DNA of 64,000 nt from Nelumbo lutea (taxonomy: Eukaryota > Streptophyta > Magnoliopsida > Proteales > Nelumbonaceae), in the NCBI GenBank assembly GCA_022828595.1, contig JAKGHH010000004.1, forward strand, positions 21,584,372-21,648,371. Reading direction: 5' to 3'. The notes below the pieces were generated by a model that did no database searches, had not been told where the DNA came from, and saw nothing but the letters and a program-made list of their open reading frames with translations. A program made the translations under genes and the position numbers. Of the stretch, positions 1-10,837 are shown piece by piece (the stretch's first letter is position 1; every line of letters begins with the position of its first letter).

Positions 1-354
1 CTGTTAATCTAAGGAAAAAAGAACATAGAAAATAAAATTTGTGAACGAGTGAAGGAAAGTGCACGATTGCTTTTTGTGAATTTCTTCGAGAGCCTCCATG
101 TTAGCAGAGAATGTGATTATTGCTATGCTTTGTGCTTTTTGGGGAAGGATGACGTTGGAGAAATGGAAATATTTGAACGGGGACAATTTTGATGGTGCTG
201 GGTTTCTTCATTCGCAACCTTGATCAGGAGAGCCAGCATTTTCTTCTCGGGCCACCAGAGCCGCTATTAGCTTCTGCTGGTTTCATTTCGTCGGTGTGTT
301 AGAACTCGGCCTTATAACCCGAAGCAACACGAGTTCTGTGTCCTGTCTAACCAA
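1..354. other. Intergenic, no gene seen
   Basis: No coding region, RNA gene or repeat structure could be supported here. The sequence is ordinary AT-rich intergenic DNA up to the left target-site copy of the MITE that follows. Confidence 0.5.
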
Positions 355-1192
355 TTTAGGGGTGCTCACGATTCGGTTGGGTATTTTTTCAAACCGAACT
401 GATATGATCGGTTCTTTAAATATCTAAATCAAAACCGAATCGATGCAATCGGTTAATCGGGACCGGTTAATTGCGGTTTGGTTTTTTAATTTTTTATGCA
501 CTTAAAATAAAAAATAAAAAATTAAAATCGTCGGTAACTTGGTGGTTGCTGTCGGAAGTCGGGCGGAGACGCAGAGAGGAGAGGTGATAGAGAGAGAAGA
601 GATACAGAAGTTTGTTCGATGGGCTTGGTGCTGCCGTTGGTGCTTGCTTGTTGACGAGGCGGTGACCGGCGTTGCCACTTGGTGCTGCGGCTACTGCCGT
701 GCTGGTGGTTGGTGTGGGTTGCATGGCCATCTAGAGTGGGGATTAGGGAATACAAAGAGTAGAAGCTCTTCATCTGCATCCTCCCATCCCCGTATGACCT
801 GGATCTGTAATTGTGCATGAATATACAGAAATACTCAAAGATTGGAGCGTTGAATTATGGAGACGATAAGGAAGTCAAGGAAGAGAAAATCAGAAGAAAA
901 AGAAGAGGTATGGTTTTCTTCTCTGTGAGTTTGTGTATTGTTTCATTGGGGAATACAAAGAGTAAAGTAAACCGATGGGCAATGGAGACTATCGCATTGC
1001 CCAACTTTCAATTCAAAGTTTCAAACTGGCAATGCCAAACTGTTAGACACTCAGACTGGCAATTTGAAACTGTCAGACTCGTAGTGGCGGCAGTCTCTCG
1101 GACTATGAAACTCTTTTAATAGAATTTCAAAAATAAAATAAAAAATATAATATATATAATCGGTTCGGTTAATCAATTTTTTGCTCACCCCT
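355..1192. mobile_element. hAT-like non-autonomous element (MITE)
   Basis: The ends are inverted: TAGGGGTGCTCA on the left and TTGCTCACCCCTA on the right. An 8-bp near-duplication flanks them, CTAACCAA at 347-354 and CTAACCAT at 1193-1200. An 8-bp target duplication fits the hAT superfamily. Just inside the ends are repeats of a CGGTT-type motif (for example ATCGGTTCGGTTAATC). No transposase is encoded, so it would have depended on an autonomous relative. The 1-bp mismatch in the duplication suggests an old insertion. Confidence 0.6.
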
Positions 1193-1241
1193 ACTAACCA
1201 TTAATAAGTTTTTAGTAAAATTTTATAAAATCATATATAAA

Positions 1242-1424
1242 AGGGTAAAATAGGTATTTAAAAAATAACATATTAATTAAACAATTTTCATTTGGTTTAA
1301 TAACAGAAGAGAGGTTTGTGTTGAGTTTTTCTAAAGTTTAGAGGAAGTTTTTGTTAAAGTAAAACTTGAGGGGAGGTTTTTATGATTATAAGAAATTTGA
1401 AGGGAGGTTTTTGTATTTTACCCT
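1242..1424. mobile_element. Small terminal-inverted-repeat element
   Basis: AGGGTAAAATA at 1242-1252 and TATTTTACCCT at 1414-1424 are perfect 11-bp inverted repeats 183 bp apart. Inside, GGGAGGTTTTTGT-like phrases recur. This is a common layout for a short plant MITE, but no clear target duplication was found, so the family is not assigned. Confidence 0.4.
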
Positions 1425-1515
1425 AAAGTTAAAGAAATTATCATCAATCTACCATAGTTAAATATATTAAAAGTTGTAAAATATATTATATATAGTATTT
1501 ATATGACCCCATAAT

Positions 1516-1523
<8 letters not shown>

Positions 1524-1551
<28 letters not shown>
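1524..1551. repeat. (TA)n microsatellite
   Basis: About 14 uninterrupted AT dinucleotides. It lies in AT-rich intergenic DNA with no gene nearby. Confidence 0.9.
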
Positions 1552-3157
1552 CATAATTTTACTTCAATTGAATATCTCTCTTCTCTGGTTCTATAACCAG
1601 TCCGGTTCTCTGAACATTGGTTTGAAGACATATTTTAGGCCAACCAATCAAACTCTTCCAAGAATAATGGCCTGATCATATATTTAAAGAGGCTATTTAA
1701 TAACAGCTGAAGTAGCTGAATTGAAACAAATATTGCTTTATCTTTTAGTGAATAAATTAGTGAAGAGGTTGTGACATATGAGCTCCTTTATGCTATCTGA
1801 AATTCAATTATATCATGAGTATTCTATTAGAGTTCTGCTTAAGACAACGCCCATTGGAACAGTCTTACACAGTTTTGCATTGAGAATATTTTTATATTTA
1901 TATGTTTCATTTGGAGAAATATTCCCAATACAAAATTGGAAGAGGCTGTTGAAACAGTGTGACCACGGGCTTGCCCTGACCAAAGTAGATCTCATTCTAT
2001 TATTTAATACAAAGTAATACAGTTACCAAAGGTCCATTAATTAAGCCATAATAATGGATTGTCAGCGGATGCTTTCTTTATAGGAAACTTTCAATATATG
2101 GTAGAGAATGGTTATTTAGGTTGCATTTGGCAGTGATTTATCTCCTTTTTATTGTTAAAAATTCAGAATTTCGAAGAGTATTTTAACTAAACAAAGGAGA
2201 TGAATCCTTAAAATAAAAAATGCCAAAAGCAACACCTTAATTATTAACCATACACACATTTATAAAAAAAAATGCCATCACCCAATGTAGGTCCCAGCTT
2301 TTCCCAGAAGTAAGTTCAACTAATAGTCAGTTCATTAAATTCGGCTTTTCCCATATATGGGGCATGTGAAAGGGTCTAACAAGTCATAGCTAAGTTCATC
2401 AAGTAATGCCAAGCTTATCATGCTAAATTCTTTTTTGCTTAAGAACCAAGTAAAAGGCCAACATCAATATATCCTTGTTTCTAGCAAATTAATGAATGCA
2501 TGTCTCTTCTCCTTGTTTCCGGCAAAATGAAATCGTTGGGAAATGTCATTTCCAAGATAATGACTTACTGATCGATCAGTGGTCTGGATAAGTGGGTACT
2601 GAAACCTGTAAAAAATTCATGGGGGCTAGCTGCATGTTGTTGATACGATTTTTCAGGTTTAATTTCTTATTGATCAAGCGGTTCAGTAGACATATATCCA
2701 TGCCAATCCAAGAGCACATTCTGATGTTCTGATATTGCTTCAAGTCCAGCCCCTCAAATTAATGAATCGAATGACACGTAGACTAAAAATTAATGAATAG
2801 AGACCATCACCATAGAGTATGTGGAAAACTAATTAACAAAAATGAATTTATATATTGTAAAAAAAGAATATTGTCTATACAAACATGTTTCTCTTCTCTG
2901 TACAAGACTTGTTATGGGATCACTTCAATCAAATGAACTTCATATCTACCTCTTCAATTCATTGTATTTCCAAAAATAAATAAAGGAACTGAAAGCTAAC
3001 AAACCAATGAATAATTTTAATTTAATTTGCAGGCTTGAGTCATCTTGTTCAGGTAGATTCACCAAGTCACAAAACTAATTCTTTAGAGTGAGCAGTACTC
3101 TCACAGGTTCTGGATTCAGTCAAACTTAATTGGCAACTTATAAATCACCATCATCTC
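1552..3157. other. Intergenic, AT-rich
   Basis: No open frame with recognisable protein similarity, no RNA gene and no clear repeat was found. The last few hundred bases are downstream of the minus-strand UPF0496 gene and probably hold its 3' flank. Confidence 0.5.
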
Positions 3158-3231
3158 CATGCATGCATGCATCATCATCATCATACCTGTTAGCAGAAAC
3201 ACACTCAATATATCTATCTATCTATCTATCT
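3158..3231. repeat. Microsatellites in the UPF0496 3' flank
   Basis: A (GCAT)n/(CAT)n tract at about 3158-3185 is followed by a (TATC)n tract at about 3210-3231. Both lie just downstream of the UPF0496 stop codon at 3251, so they probably fall in its 3' UTR or immediate 3' flank. Confidence 0.8.
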
Positions 3232-3250
3232 GAATTCAATAGTGCAATTG

Positions 3251-4845
3251 TTATTGTGGGTGCACCATTATTTCTTGTATGACCAGCCTCCTAGCTCTAT
3301 TGATGGTGAGAAAACTCAAGTAAACATGCTCCTCAAGCTCGCCCAGCTGCTCCAGAAAGCAAGACTCATGGGTTTCAAAGTCTTTCACAACCACCTCCAG
3401 TATCTGCCTCTTCTGGCTCCTCAAACACATCCTAGCTATGGCCTTGCCATGCTCTATCTCATCGTGCAACCTCACCACCAGCCGACTGATGGTGTCGAAA
3501 TCCCTGTTCAGTATGAAAACCCCCTTAGCAGCTGCGTCGAGCTGTGCTTCAAGCCTTGCGAGCTTGCTTGTCTTCAGCCCAACTCGAGCAGATTTCAATT
3601 TCTTCTTCATGAAAGCTACAGAGAAAGTTAGTATCCCTGGTGCCGCCACAATGCCGATCAATGTGTGCACGGCAAGAACTAGGGTCGCCACCGCAAGTGC
3701 ACCGCAAGCGGTAACAAGGCTCAATCCAGCACCGTTCTTGCTTAACCGGATCAACCTTCCTCTTCTGATTATCCTTCTACGTTTTAAGGTTAGCTGCTTC
3801 AGCATCAATCCATATCTTTCATGGAGTAAACGGAATTGCACCGGGCTTGTGTCGGAAAGCGGGTTGTCGAGCGTCGCGAATGAGTCGAGTTCACGAAATA
3901 TAATTCGACACTGATCGTCGGTGTAATCGCAGTATTCTGCTGGGAGCGTCTTTGTCAGGTTCATAATCCTTTGAATAATGCAGTAATTATTGCGTGTTTG
4001 ATTGATTCTGTGGAGGAGGAGTTCACAGATTCTGCATGCTTCTAAGCTGCCGTCGAAGTAATCGATGAGAAGGTGATGGAGATTGGAGTTTTCGATCAAC
4101 TCAATCAGGATCTCTTGCCGAGGTTCGAGCAAGAAATCGGAGAGACGGGCGTAGGACTGGAAAGGAGACAAAGGGGAGGATTTCTCTACTTCGCTTGTGG
4201 TGTATGTTCTCAGTTGATCCTGAACTTTGCTCCATATGTCTATGTAAGACTTGGTCCTGAAGGCTTCCATGTATTCCTCATTCACGCTCAACTTGTTTCC
4301 CACGCAACTCCCAACTTGCTGTCTTGGAGAAGGAGAACCACCTAAGAAAGCCAGAAAAATTGAACACCACAAATCAAAAACCAAAGATTCAAAGGATCCA
4401 TTGAAGCAATTCGATCCAAAAGGTGAAGGGTTTTTCATCTCAATCTGGACCCATAAACAAAATCTTTTAAATTCAGTCCTTTCTATCCTCAAAACCCATG
4501 AACATGAAGAAGATCTTCTCAATACCTACGGAATAATCCCTACCCTACAGACTAACTACTACACTACAACAATCTGATTGAAAGTTGAAGGAAAGAAATA
4601 CAAAAAATCTTGATGAATTAGTTCCAAGTTCTGAGCCGATCGAACAAAAGATCTCACCTTTCCTCAGAGATGATTTCAACTTGGGCCACATAATAATAAA
4701 CCTTCTGATCTGAGAAAATATAGAGAAAAAAAAAAGGAATATATTAACTGTAGTTGACGCAAAAATCAGCTTCGTTCTTCTCTATTGCTCCTTGCAGAGA
4801 GAATTTAAGAAGAAGAAATCTGTTACCATCGCCTCCCTCAGACAT
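3251..4845 (-). CDS. UPF0496 (DUF677, AT14A-like) membrane protein
   Basis: Two coding exons give a 369-residue protein of the plant UPF0496 family (DUF677), whose biochemical role is unknown. Exon 1 is 4845-4827, only 19 nt, starting ATG (M-S-E-G-G-D) and ending at a GGTAAC donor. Exon 2 is 4341-3251, after a strong pyrimidine-rich acceptor ending TTCTTAG. Phases match: the split codon is G|GT. No ATG lies in frame upstream of the acceptor within the exon 2 reading frame, which supports the spliced start. Visible features are an N-terminal helical region (about residues 20-200), a hydrophobic stretch at about 212-250 that could form one or two membrane spans, and a charged, helical C-terminal 119 residues. 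The length suits the family. The frame has no internal stop, so the gene looks intact. The first exon is an inference from splice signals and needs a transcript; exon 2 is secure. Confidence 0.85.
4342..4826 (-). other. Intron of the UPF0496 gene
   Basis: The 485-bp intron has a GTAAC donor at 4826 and a polypyrimidine tract with TTAG acceptor ending at 4342. It separates the 19-nt first coding exon from the rest of the coding sequence. Confidence 0.7.
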
Positions 4846-7800
4846 GGAGTCTGCCGCACGATACCTTGACAAAGTACTGTTTGTGGTGACACGGTAGATC
4901 GATCAAGTTCCACTCTTGACAGAGCGTGTTCGTTTCTGCTCACGGATAAGCTCACGTTCTAATTCTATAAAGAGTTTGGTTTCCAACCTGTAATTTATAC
5001 GCAAGAACCCATCAATCATTACTTTGAAATTTGAATAATCCAAATAAACCAATTAATTCAAAAGCTGGTGATCCTCGCTTTCACTCAATCTCTAGTGAAC
5101 CTTGACGACCATAACTTAGCTAGCTAGGTCTACTGTTGATGCAATTGTACACCTGGCAAGAATGCATGGGACTCACCTGGAGATATTGATGGATTTCAGC
5201 TTGCCAGGTGGATCAAGAAATCTTGTGTCCACGTCAGATATGTTGCGTGCTTTTTAATGGATCAGATATTTTGGAAACGTGGGCTCCCTTGTAAATAATG
5301 AAAACCAAACCCTTCCGGATTTGTGATGGATGGGTTTTGGATTGTAGCACATGTTGCACGCCTTTTGGTTTCTCAGACAAGAAATGAAAACCCTTCCCTT
5401 CGCTGGGTTCCCACATCCCACACACAATTACAAAAATAAAATGATAAAGAAAAGAGGATGGTCTTAAATTCTGGAGATTATTAGAAATAATGTAGAAATC
5501 TTATTAGTAGAAAAGAGTTTTTATATTAATTCTATAGGCAAATTTTTTAAACTACTTTTATAGTATAATTAATTGACTAACTACACTCTTATTATCTGTT
5601 TTGCCCTTAAATCATTCTCTCTCCACACTGAGTGGAGAGCAGCTGCATTGGCTATGCAGGTGACGCTCGCCGAAATTTGTTCACAAACCTCACATATTCA
5701 GACTCGCTTGGAATAAGGGAGACATGAATCGAGGCCTACAAAAGAAGATCACCAAAGTTTCCCCCCAAAACCTTCGATGATGAGACGAGAAAGCATGTAA
5801 GCTGGTCTAAAAACCCCATTCTTCCAACCACTGACATATCTCTGCGATCGTCCAACGAACTTTAACTCAAATGATTTTCGGATCACAAAAATTACACATG
5901 TTAAGATGGTTTGGATATTCCAAAACCCATGGAAAGAAAATAATAGATTTGCCACGAATTTAGCATAACAATTTGAAAGTCATAGCTTGAACTGACTCTT
6001 CTCCAAGAATCAGAAAGAATGAAAAAGTATAAACAGATGCCGAAACACACAAAATCGTCAATCGTGAATCGTCAATCGAAGAAGAAAACCTTTGTCCTCA
6101 AGTGTTTTTGAAGCAAGCAAAGACCAATACATTTTACTTTTTTCTCTCTTTATTTATTTGTGTATTCATTTCAAAATCTATTTATGCCATTATTATAACA
6201 GAATCTAGCCATGAGCTCAAAACCCTCTGCTCCTCCTTGAAAGTCAAGGAATATGACTCATAGATTTACCAAATAGTTTGTTAAATCTACCCGAGAATGA
6301 TGAAATAATTTTTTGTAACTACATGGGTGAATAAATGGGCACCTCCGGTGATTTGCTGCGATTTCCGACCGTTATTAGAGAGAGAGAGAGATAGAGGCCA
6401 GAGTTGGAGGGGTCTGCTGGTGGTGTCGCTGGTGCTGGAAATGGATAAGTGATCATCGGGATGGTGCTTCCATCACACTCTGGCCAATGTTTATTTGTTC
6501 TTTCTGTTAATTTTAAGTTTTTAACATCTTGATGTTGGGTTGCATCGACTTCTTCGTCCCATTTTGAATGATTACAACTTTTTTGTTTTGCATTTTGTCC
6601 ACTTAATACATTAGAAAAAAAATGAATGGCCATAGCTTAGAGAACTTTTAGGTAGGGAACCCAATGACAATAGGGAACTTTCAGATGAGATAGAGTCAGA
6701 GTTGAAGTCGGACACAGAATTGGAGACGATGATGAAATGAGATGGGGTCAGAGTTGGAGTTGAGTCGGAGATGGAGATGGAGGTGGGCATGAAATCAAAG
6801 TGGGAGATGAAGACAGTGACGTACGGAATAGAAATGGATTTTCATTGTGTAAGAGTGTGATGGTTTTTAAAAGGGTATTTTAGGGATTTTAAAAAATATA
6901 TTACTCACATGATGTCCCACGTGATGAAAAATTAATGATAAGAAGGATTTTAGACAATTGTAAAAAACTTAGGAATACTTTAAAATAATATGTAAACAAG
7001 TAAGAATATAGTTAATTAATTAATTAAACAGTAGAAATAATTTAAGAAACATTTAGAACTAATTTAGAGATTTTGGATATTTTTTTCTTTCATTTATGAA
7101 TAAAATAGTTAAATAATGTTGTTGCTTGACGTAGGTTGATGAAACGAGTGTGTCCCTTAAGTGTATAAGTCAGTGTTTTAATTAATTATATAATATCTTT
7201 AGCTAGTACCATCAATTCATCATAGATTTATAATTCGAGAAGAATAAACAAGCTCTCCGTTTTTTCCAAGAACAGCCAAACATTCACATGATTGAGAAAT
7301 CTGGTCAGGTGTAAATTAAAGTTGTGGAAAATTTAAAATTATGTGTTTATTTCTTTTTCTTTATAGGGAGAAATTAAGAGAAAATGCGGGAATAGTAATA
7401 GGATATGCGTGCACGGATGGAGTAAAGATGAGAGAATTTGACTTCTCTCTCTGTTCATGCAATTTACCTGCAGCTAACGTTAAAAGGTGTTATTCTGCAG
7501 AGCAGAAGTACTTCTTCAGGCTTAGTTTGGAAGAAGTATAAAAATAAATATGTAGAAAGTAAAACTTTGTATTTTGTATTATTGTGTATATATTTATATC
7601 CTACATATTTGTATTTATACTTCTTCCAAACTGACCCTCAATGTCAAAGACTTATTTTTTCCTCATTGGAGTGTGATCCAATCTGGGCGTTAAAAAAAAT
7701 AAGAAGAAAAAAAAAGGAAAAGAAAACCCTAATTTTGAAAGAGTGGAACCAAGAGATTGCTATATATAAACATATAGTTGAACAGGTAGGACTGTCAATG

Positions 7801-8865
7801 GGTTGATTCTAACTGATGAATCTTAATCGCCCAAATCGATTATAATGGTTATGATTTGATTTTGTTCTGATTAATAATTGGATTAGTTCTTGTTCTTATC
7901 TATTTTAAATTAATTCAGACCTAAAATCAATTATTTTATTAAATATATTAATTTTTTATCATATTTTATTTTTGAATTGATAAATTTAATAGATAATAAA
8001 TAAGATAGTAGTAGTTAAAAATATTTAATTTATTAACATATAAATAATTTAGTAATTTTCTAGTTGTGTTATCAAATTTTAAGTTATTATTAAAAAAAGA
8101 AATATAATTTTCAGTATAATATGGTCTATTGGGTCTGTTATTTTATCCCGATTAGTAATCAGTTTGAAATTGGTTGTATCTAGATTCGAATCACACCCTA
8201 TCAGTTGATAGCCTTATCAACTTGACCTGACACCACCCATCTCACTATCAAATTAAATTGGGGTACACCATAAAAGTGGAGCCTGTCATTTATGAGATAT
8301 ATAGTGTTCGATGATATTAGTTGGGTGTTGAAACGAATTTTATTGGCAAGTGACCCGGCTTGCTAATCAATTAAGCAAGTTCACATCCGCTGTCAGCAAC
8401 GTATCTGTACATAGGATTCTGCTGCAAGGTGGTAGATATGACCCTTCCATGAAACAAGAACATAAACTCTTTTTTATTTCAATGCTGGTGTGTTCATGTT
8501 GGATTAGGGTCACAAGGGAGTGCTATTGTGATACACAACCACGGACTCAGATTCGCAGTAGAGGCCGGGCTCAAAAATCAGCAATTAGGGTCACAAGGGA
8601 GTGCTTACAACACTTACAGCCGTGCATTTGGAACATCTTAATATTTGTATTTTTTTTTTCAATATAGGGCTGAAAGTGTTGTGAGGATGATGTGAATACA
8701 AATTTTATGAGGACTGAATCCGGATTTTGTTGGAATATAGCTTGTGGCTAAAACTGTGAATACGTGGTCTTTGATGTATTTCTGTGGTCCCATCTTGAAT
8801 TGGATGAAGTATGGTGAGGGCATGTTTACTCCTGCCTGCTAAGGGATGGTGTTCAAAGGGATTAT
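4846..8865. other. Intergenic, includes the UPF0496 promoter side
   Basis: Bases just above 4845 should hold the 5' UTR and promoter of the minus-strand UPF0496 gene; I could not fix a TATA box. Farther out the DNA is AT-rich without recognisable genes. An 11-bp perfect inverted repeat (CACCTGGCAAG at 5150-5160, CTTGCCAGGTG at 5200-5210) is present. A possible decayed MITE lies at about 7793-8215, with TAGGACTGTCAAT-like ends. A 22-bp direct repeat starting ATTAGGGTCACAAGG occurs at 8503 and 8584. Confidence 0.5.
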
Positions 8866-9025
8866 GGATCTCCTGTCCACGAAAACTCTACTCATGTTTA
8901 CCCGTAATACACTACCCCATGTGAATTGGGAACATCTCCCCCTGCATAATACCATATAGAGGATGAGATATTCTCCATGTGTGACTGCGATAAACATGAA
9001 CAAAATTCTCATGAACAGGAGATCC
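8866..9025 (-). repeat. Long foldback (37-bp arms, 86-nt loop)
   Basis: The arms are 8866-8902 and 8989-9025. They start with GGATCTCCTGT and end with ACAGGAGATCC. Over 37 positions the arms differ at eight places, and every difference is a transition of the kind that leaves a G:U wobble if the minus strand is transcribed. A minus-strand RNA would therefore have 29 Watson-Crick and 8 wobble pairs with no mismatch, while a plus-strand RNA would have eight A:C mismatches. Pairing continues imperfectly on both sides. It could be a young inverted duplication giving small RNAs, or a foldback MITE. It does not match a mature plant miRNA that I recognise. Confidence 0.5.
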
Positions 9026-9934
9026 AAACTCACTCAAAGGAACCAGCTGGTGATCAGTGGGTTTACCATACAGGTGCAGGCGTGCAACCATGCTGGATTG
9101 ATTGGTCAGTTGTGGGCCGGACCAGATAATCCTGTTGGGCTGGACCAAAAAAATGCATTTCTCATTATCAATTGAGGAAATGCTAATCATACATTCCTAC
9201 TCCAGAATGTGACAATCAAAAAGCAATGCGTGCGGAAGTCCTAGTGTTTTATTATCAATAAAACGCTCCCAACACTATACCAACTGCCCCTGCAGGCACA
9301 TATTGAAAATATCTCCCGTATCGTTTAAGTTTGAGAACTCCCACCAACAAAACACATTTCAATTCCCTATGATCACACCACACATCTCACTATGAGAGTG
9401 GAGCCTGTCACGTATGAGATATGTGGCAGGTGACTGTAATTGCCTGTTGGGACACTGTTAATCTGAACTCGAAGCCCAATGGCCATTATTCATAAGAGAG
9501 AGAAAGGAAAAGAAAAGAATATTTTTGCCATCCAAATAAATAATAATGTCATTGACTGTCATAAGTATTCTTGTCATATTGGAGGTAATTATTTTTGGCT
9601 CCATAATATTAGAGTACTTATCAGTATAATGATTAATTATCCTCTTATCAGTGTAATAATTAATTAGCCTACGGGCTTTTCTTTTTTTTTTTAAAAAAAA
9701 AAACTTGTTTTAGAATGGTAAATAATAAATCAAATTGATGACTATACTTTAAGCGTAGACCATTTTTGATAATAAGTGATAACCCCTTTTAATTATTAGC
9801 ATACTATTATCAATATCTTTAACCTATTCTATACTTAATATTTTTTTTTTATTTCACTTTAAGTCGATGATGTTCAAAAAAACATTAAGAACTGTTTAAG
9901 AAAAAAGAAGATTTTATACATGGTACTTGGCATC
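9026..9934. other. Intergenic, no gene seen
   Basis: AT-rich DNA up to the left end of the first gypsy element. A phrase meaning roughly GAGTGGAGCCTGTCA occurs here (about 9398) and, imperfectly, near 8276, suggesting remnants of a shared repeat. Nothing coding could be supported. Confidence 0.45.
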
Positions 9935-10744
9935 TGATGAAGGAAGATTCGGCCCGACCTCATAATTACACAACACGTGGCAAAGGCAACAGCTCGGCAC
10001 AACAGCGCGTCTAAGGCGAGAGCACCAAAGGGAGGAACCAGCGGTCCGAACTCCCTACTAGGAGCCTGAATTCTCCCTTAGGCCCCGAGCCACTCAAAGG
10101 ATAGTAACCCAAACTGGCTTGCCTTATGGTAGTTCGGGACACTCCTCTCCGAACTAGCATGCCTTATGGCAGTTCGGGATGCACCTCCGAACTGGCCTGC
10201 CCTATGGCAGTTCGGGACACACCTCTGAACTCAAGGCCACCTCGCTCACCACTCCACCACTTCGCCTCCAGGACGCCAAACTGAACAACCGTACCATGCC
10301 TGACACCGAGGAAGTTCGTATCCAGGGGCGGCGCACCTGACTGACTTGGGATCTGAGGCTTGATAGCCGCACTCCAAACGGCCACCTACCACCGCAATCT
10401 CCAGTTACAGAGATGGCTCTGACAAGGAGCAGTGGCGGTTCTGTCCCAGCAGAAGGGATGACACTCGAACTAGCAGAAACACATAAGTAATCATACCCGA
10501 CCTGACAGAAGCCTCGGAGTGAGTGCGCGAAGTGGTTATAAAAGGCCCCCTACCCCCAACAAGGTATGCAAACTTTGCGCCATCTAGTTTTATCTTGCCT
10601 TTGAGAGAATACTAACTTAAGCTTCGGAGCAATCTCACCGGGTTCCCCCTGGAGTTCTCTCATCATCTCCGTTTCAAGCTTCCCATTGCTCCTGTCAGAG
10701 GCAAGGTCGTTGACAGCTAGGACCGGTCGGATCGCGCACAATCA
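9935..10744 (+). repeat. 5' LTR of gypsy G1
   Basis: This 810-bp LTR starts TGATGAAGGAAG and ends GCGCACAATCA. It contains an ACACGTGG G-box at 9973-9980, three tandem copies of a 38-40 bp hairpin-forming unit at about 10111-10215, and a TATAAAAG box at 10537-10544 that should drive element transcription. Compared with the 3' copy it retains 183 bp (10397-10579), including that TATA box. Confidence 0.92.
10537..10544 (+). promoter_or_regulatory. TATA box of the G1 5' LTR
   Basis: TATAAAAG followed by GCCCCC. The same context, TTATAAAAGGCCCCC, is found in both LTRs of the second gypsy element on its coding strand, which supports a conserved core promoter. The 3' LTR of G1 has lost it. Confidence 0.75.
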
Positions 10745-10746
10745 AT

Positions 10747-10763
10747 TGGCGTCGTCTGTGGGA
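10747..10763 (+). other. Primer binding site of G1
   Basis: TGGCGTCGTCTGTGGGA starts 2 nt after the LTR end, the expected position for tRNA priming of minus-strand DNA synthesis. The second gypsy element has TGGCGTTGTCTATGGGA at the same place. I do not name the tRNA with confidence. Confidence 0.7.
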
Positions 10764-10837
10764 AATGCTTCTAAAAGCCTCCCTCTAAAACTCTCTTACC
10801 TCTCTTACCTCCTCTTCTTCCAAAAACTCCAACACCC

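Noticed and set aside
3438..3914. A 158-codon plus-strand frame
   Set aside because: It is antisense to the UPF0496 exon and has no independent support.
6319..6633. A 104-codon minus-strand frame
   Set aside because: It has low-complexity Ser/Leu and Pro/Ala runs from a GA repeat and no family resemblance.
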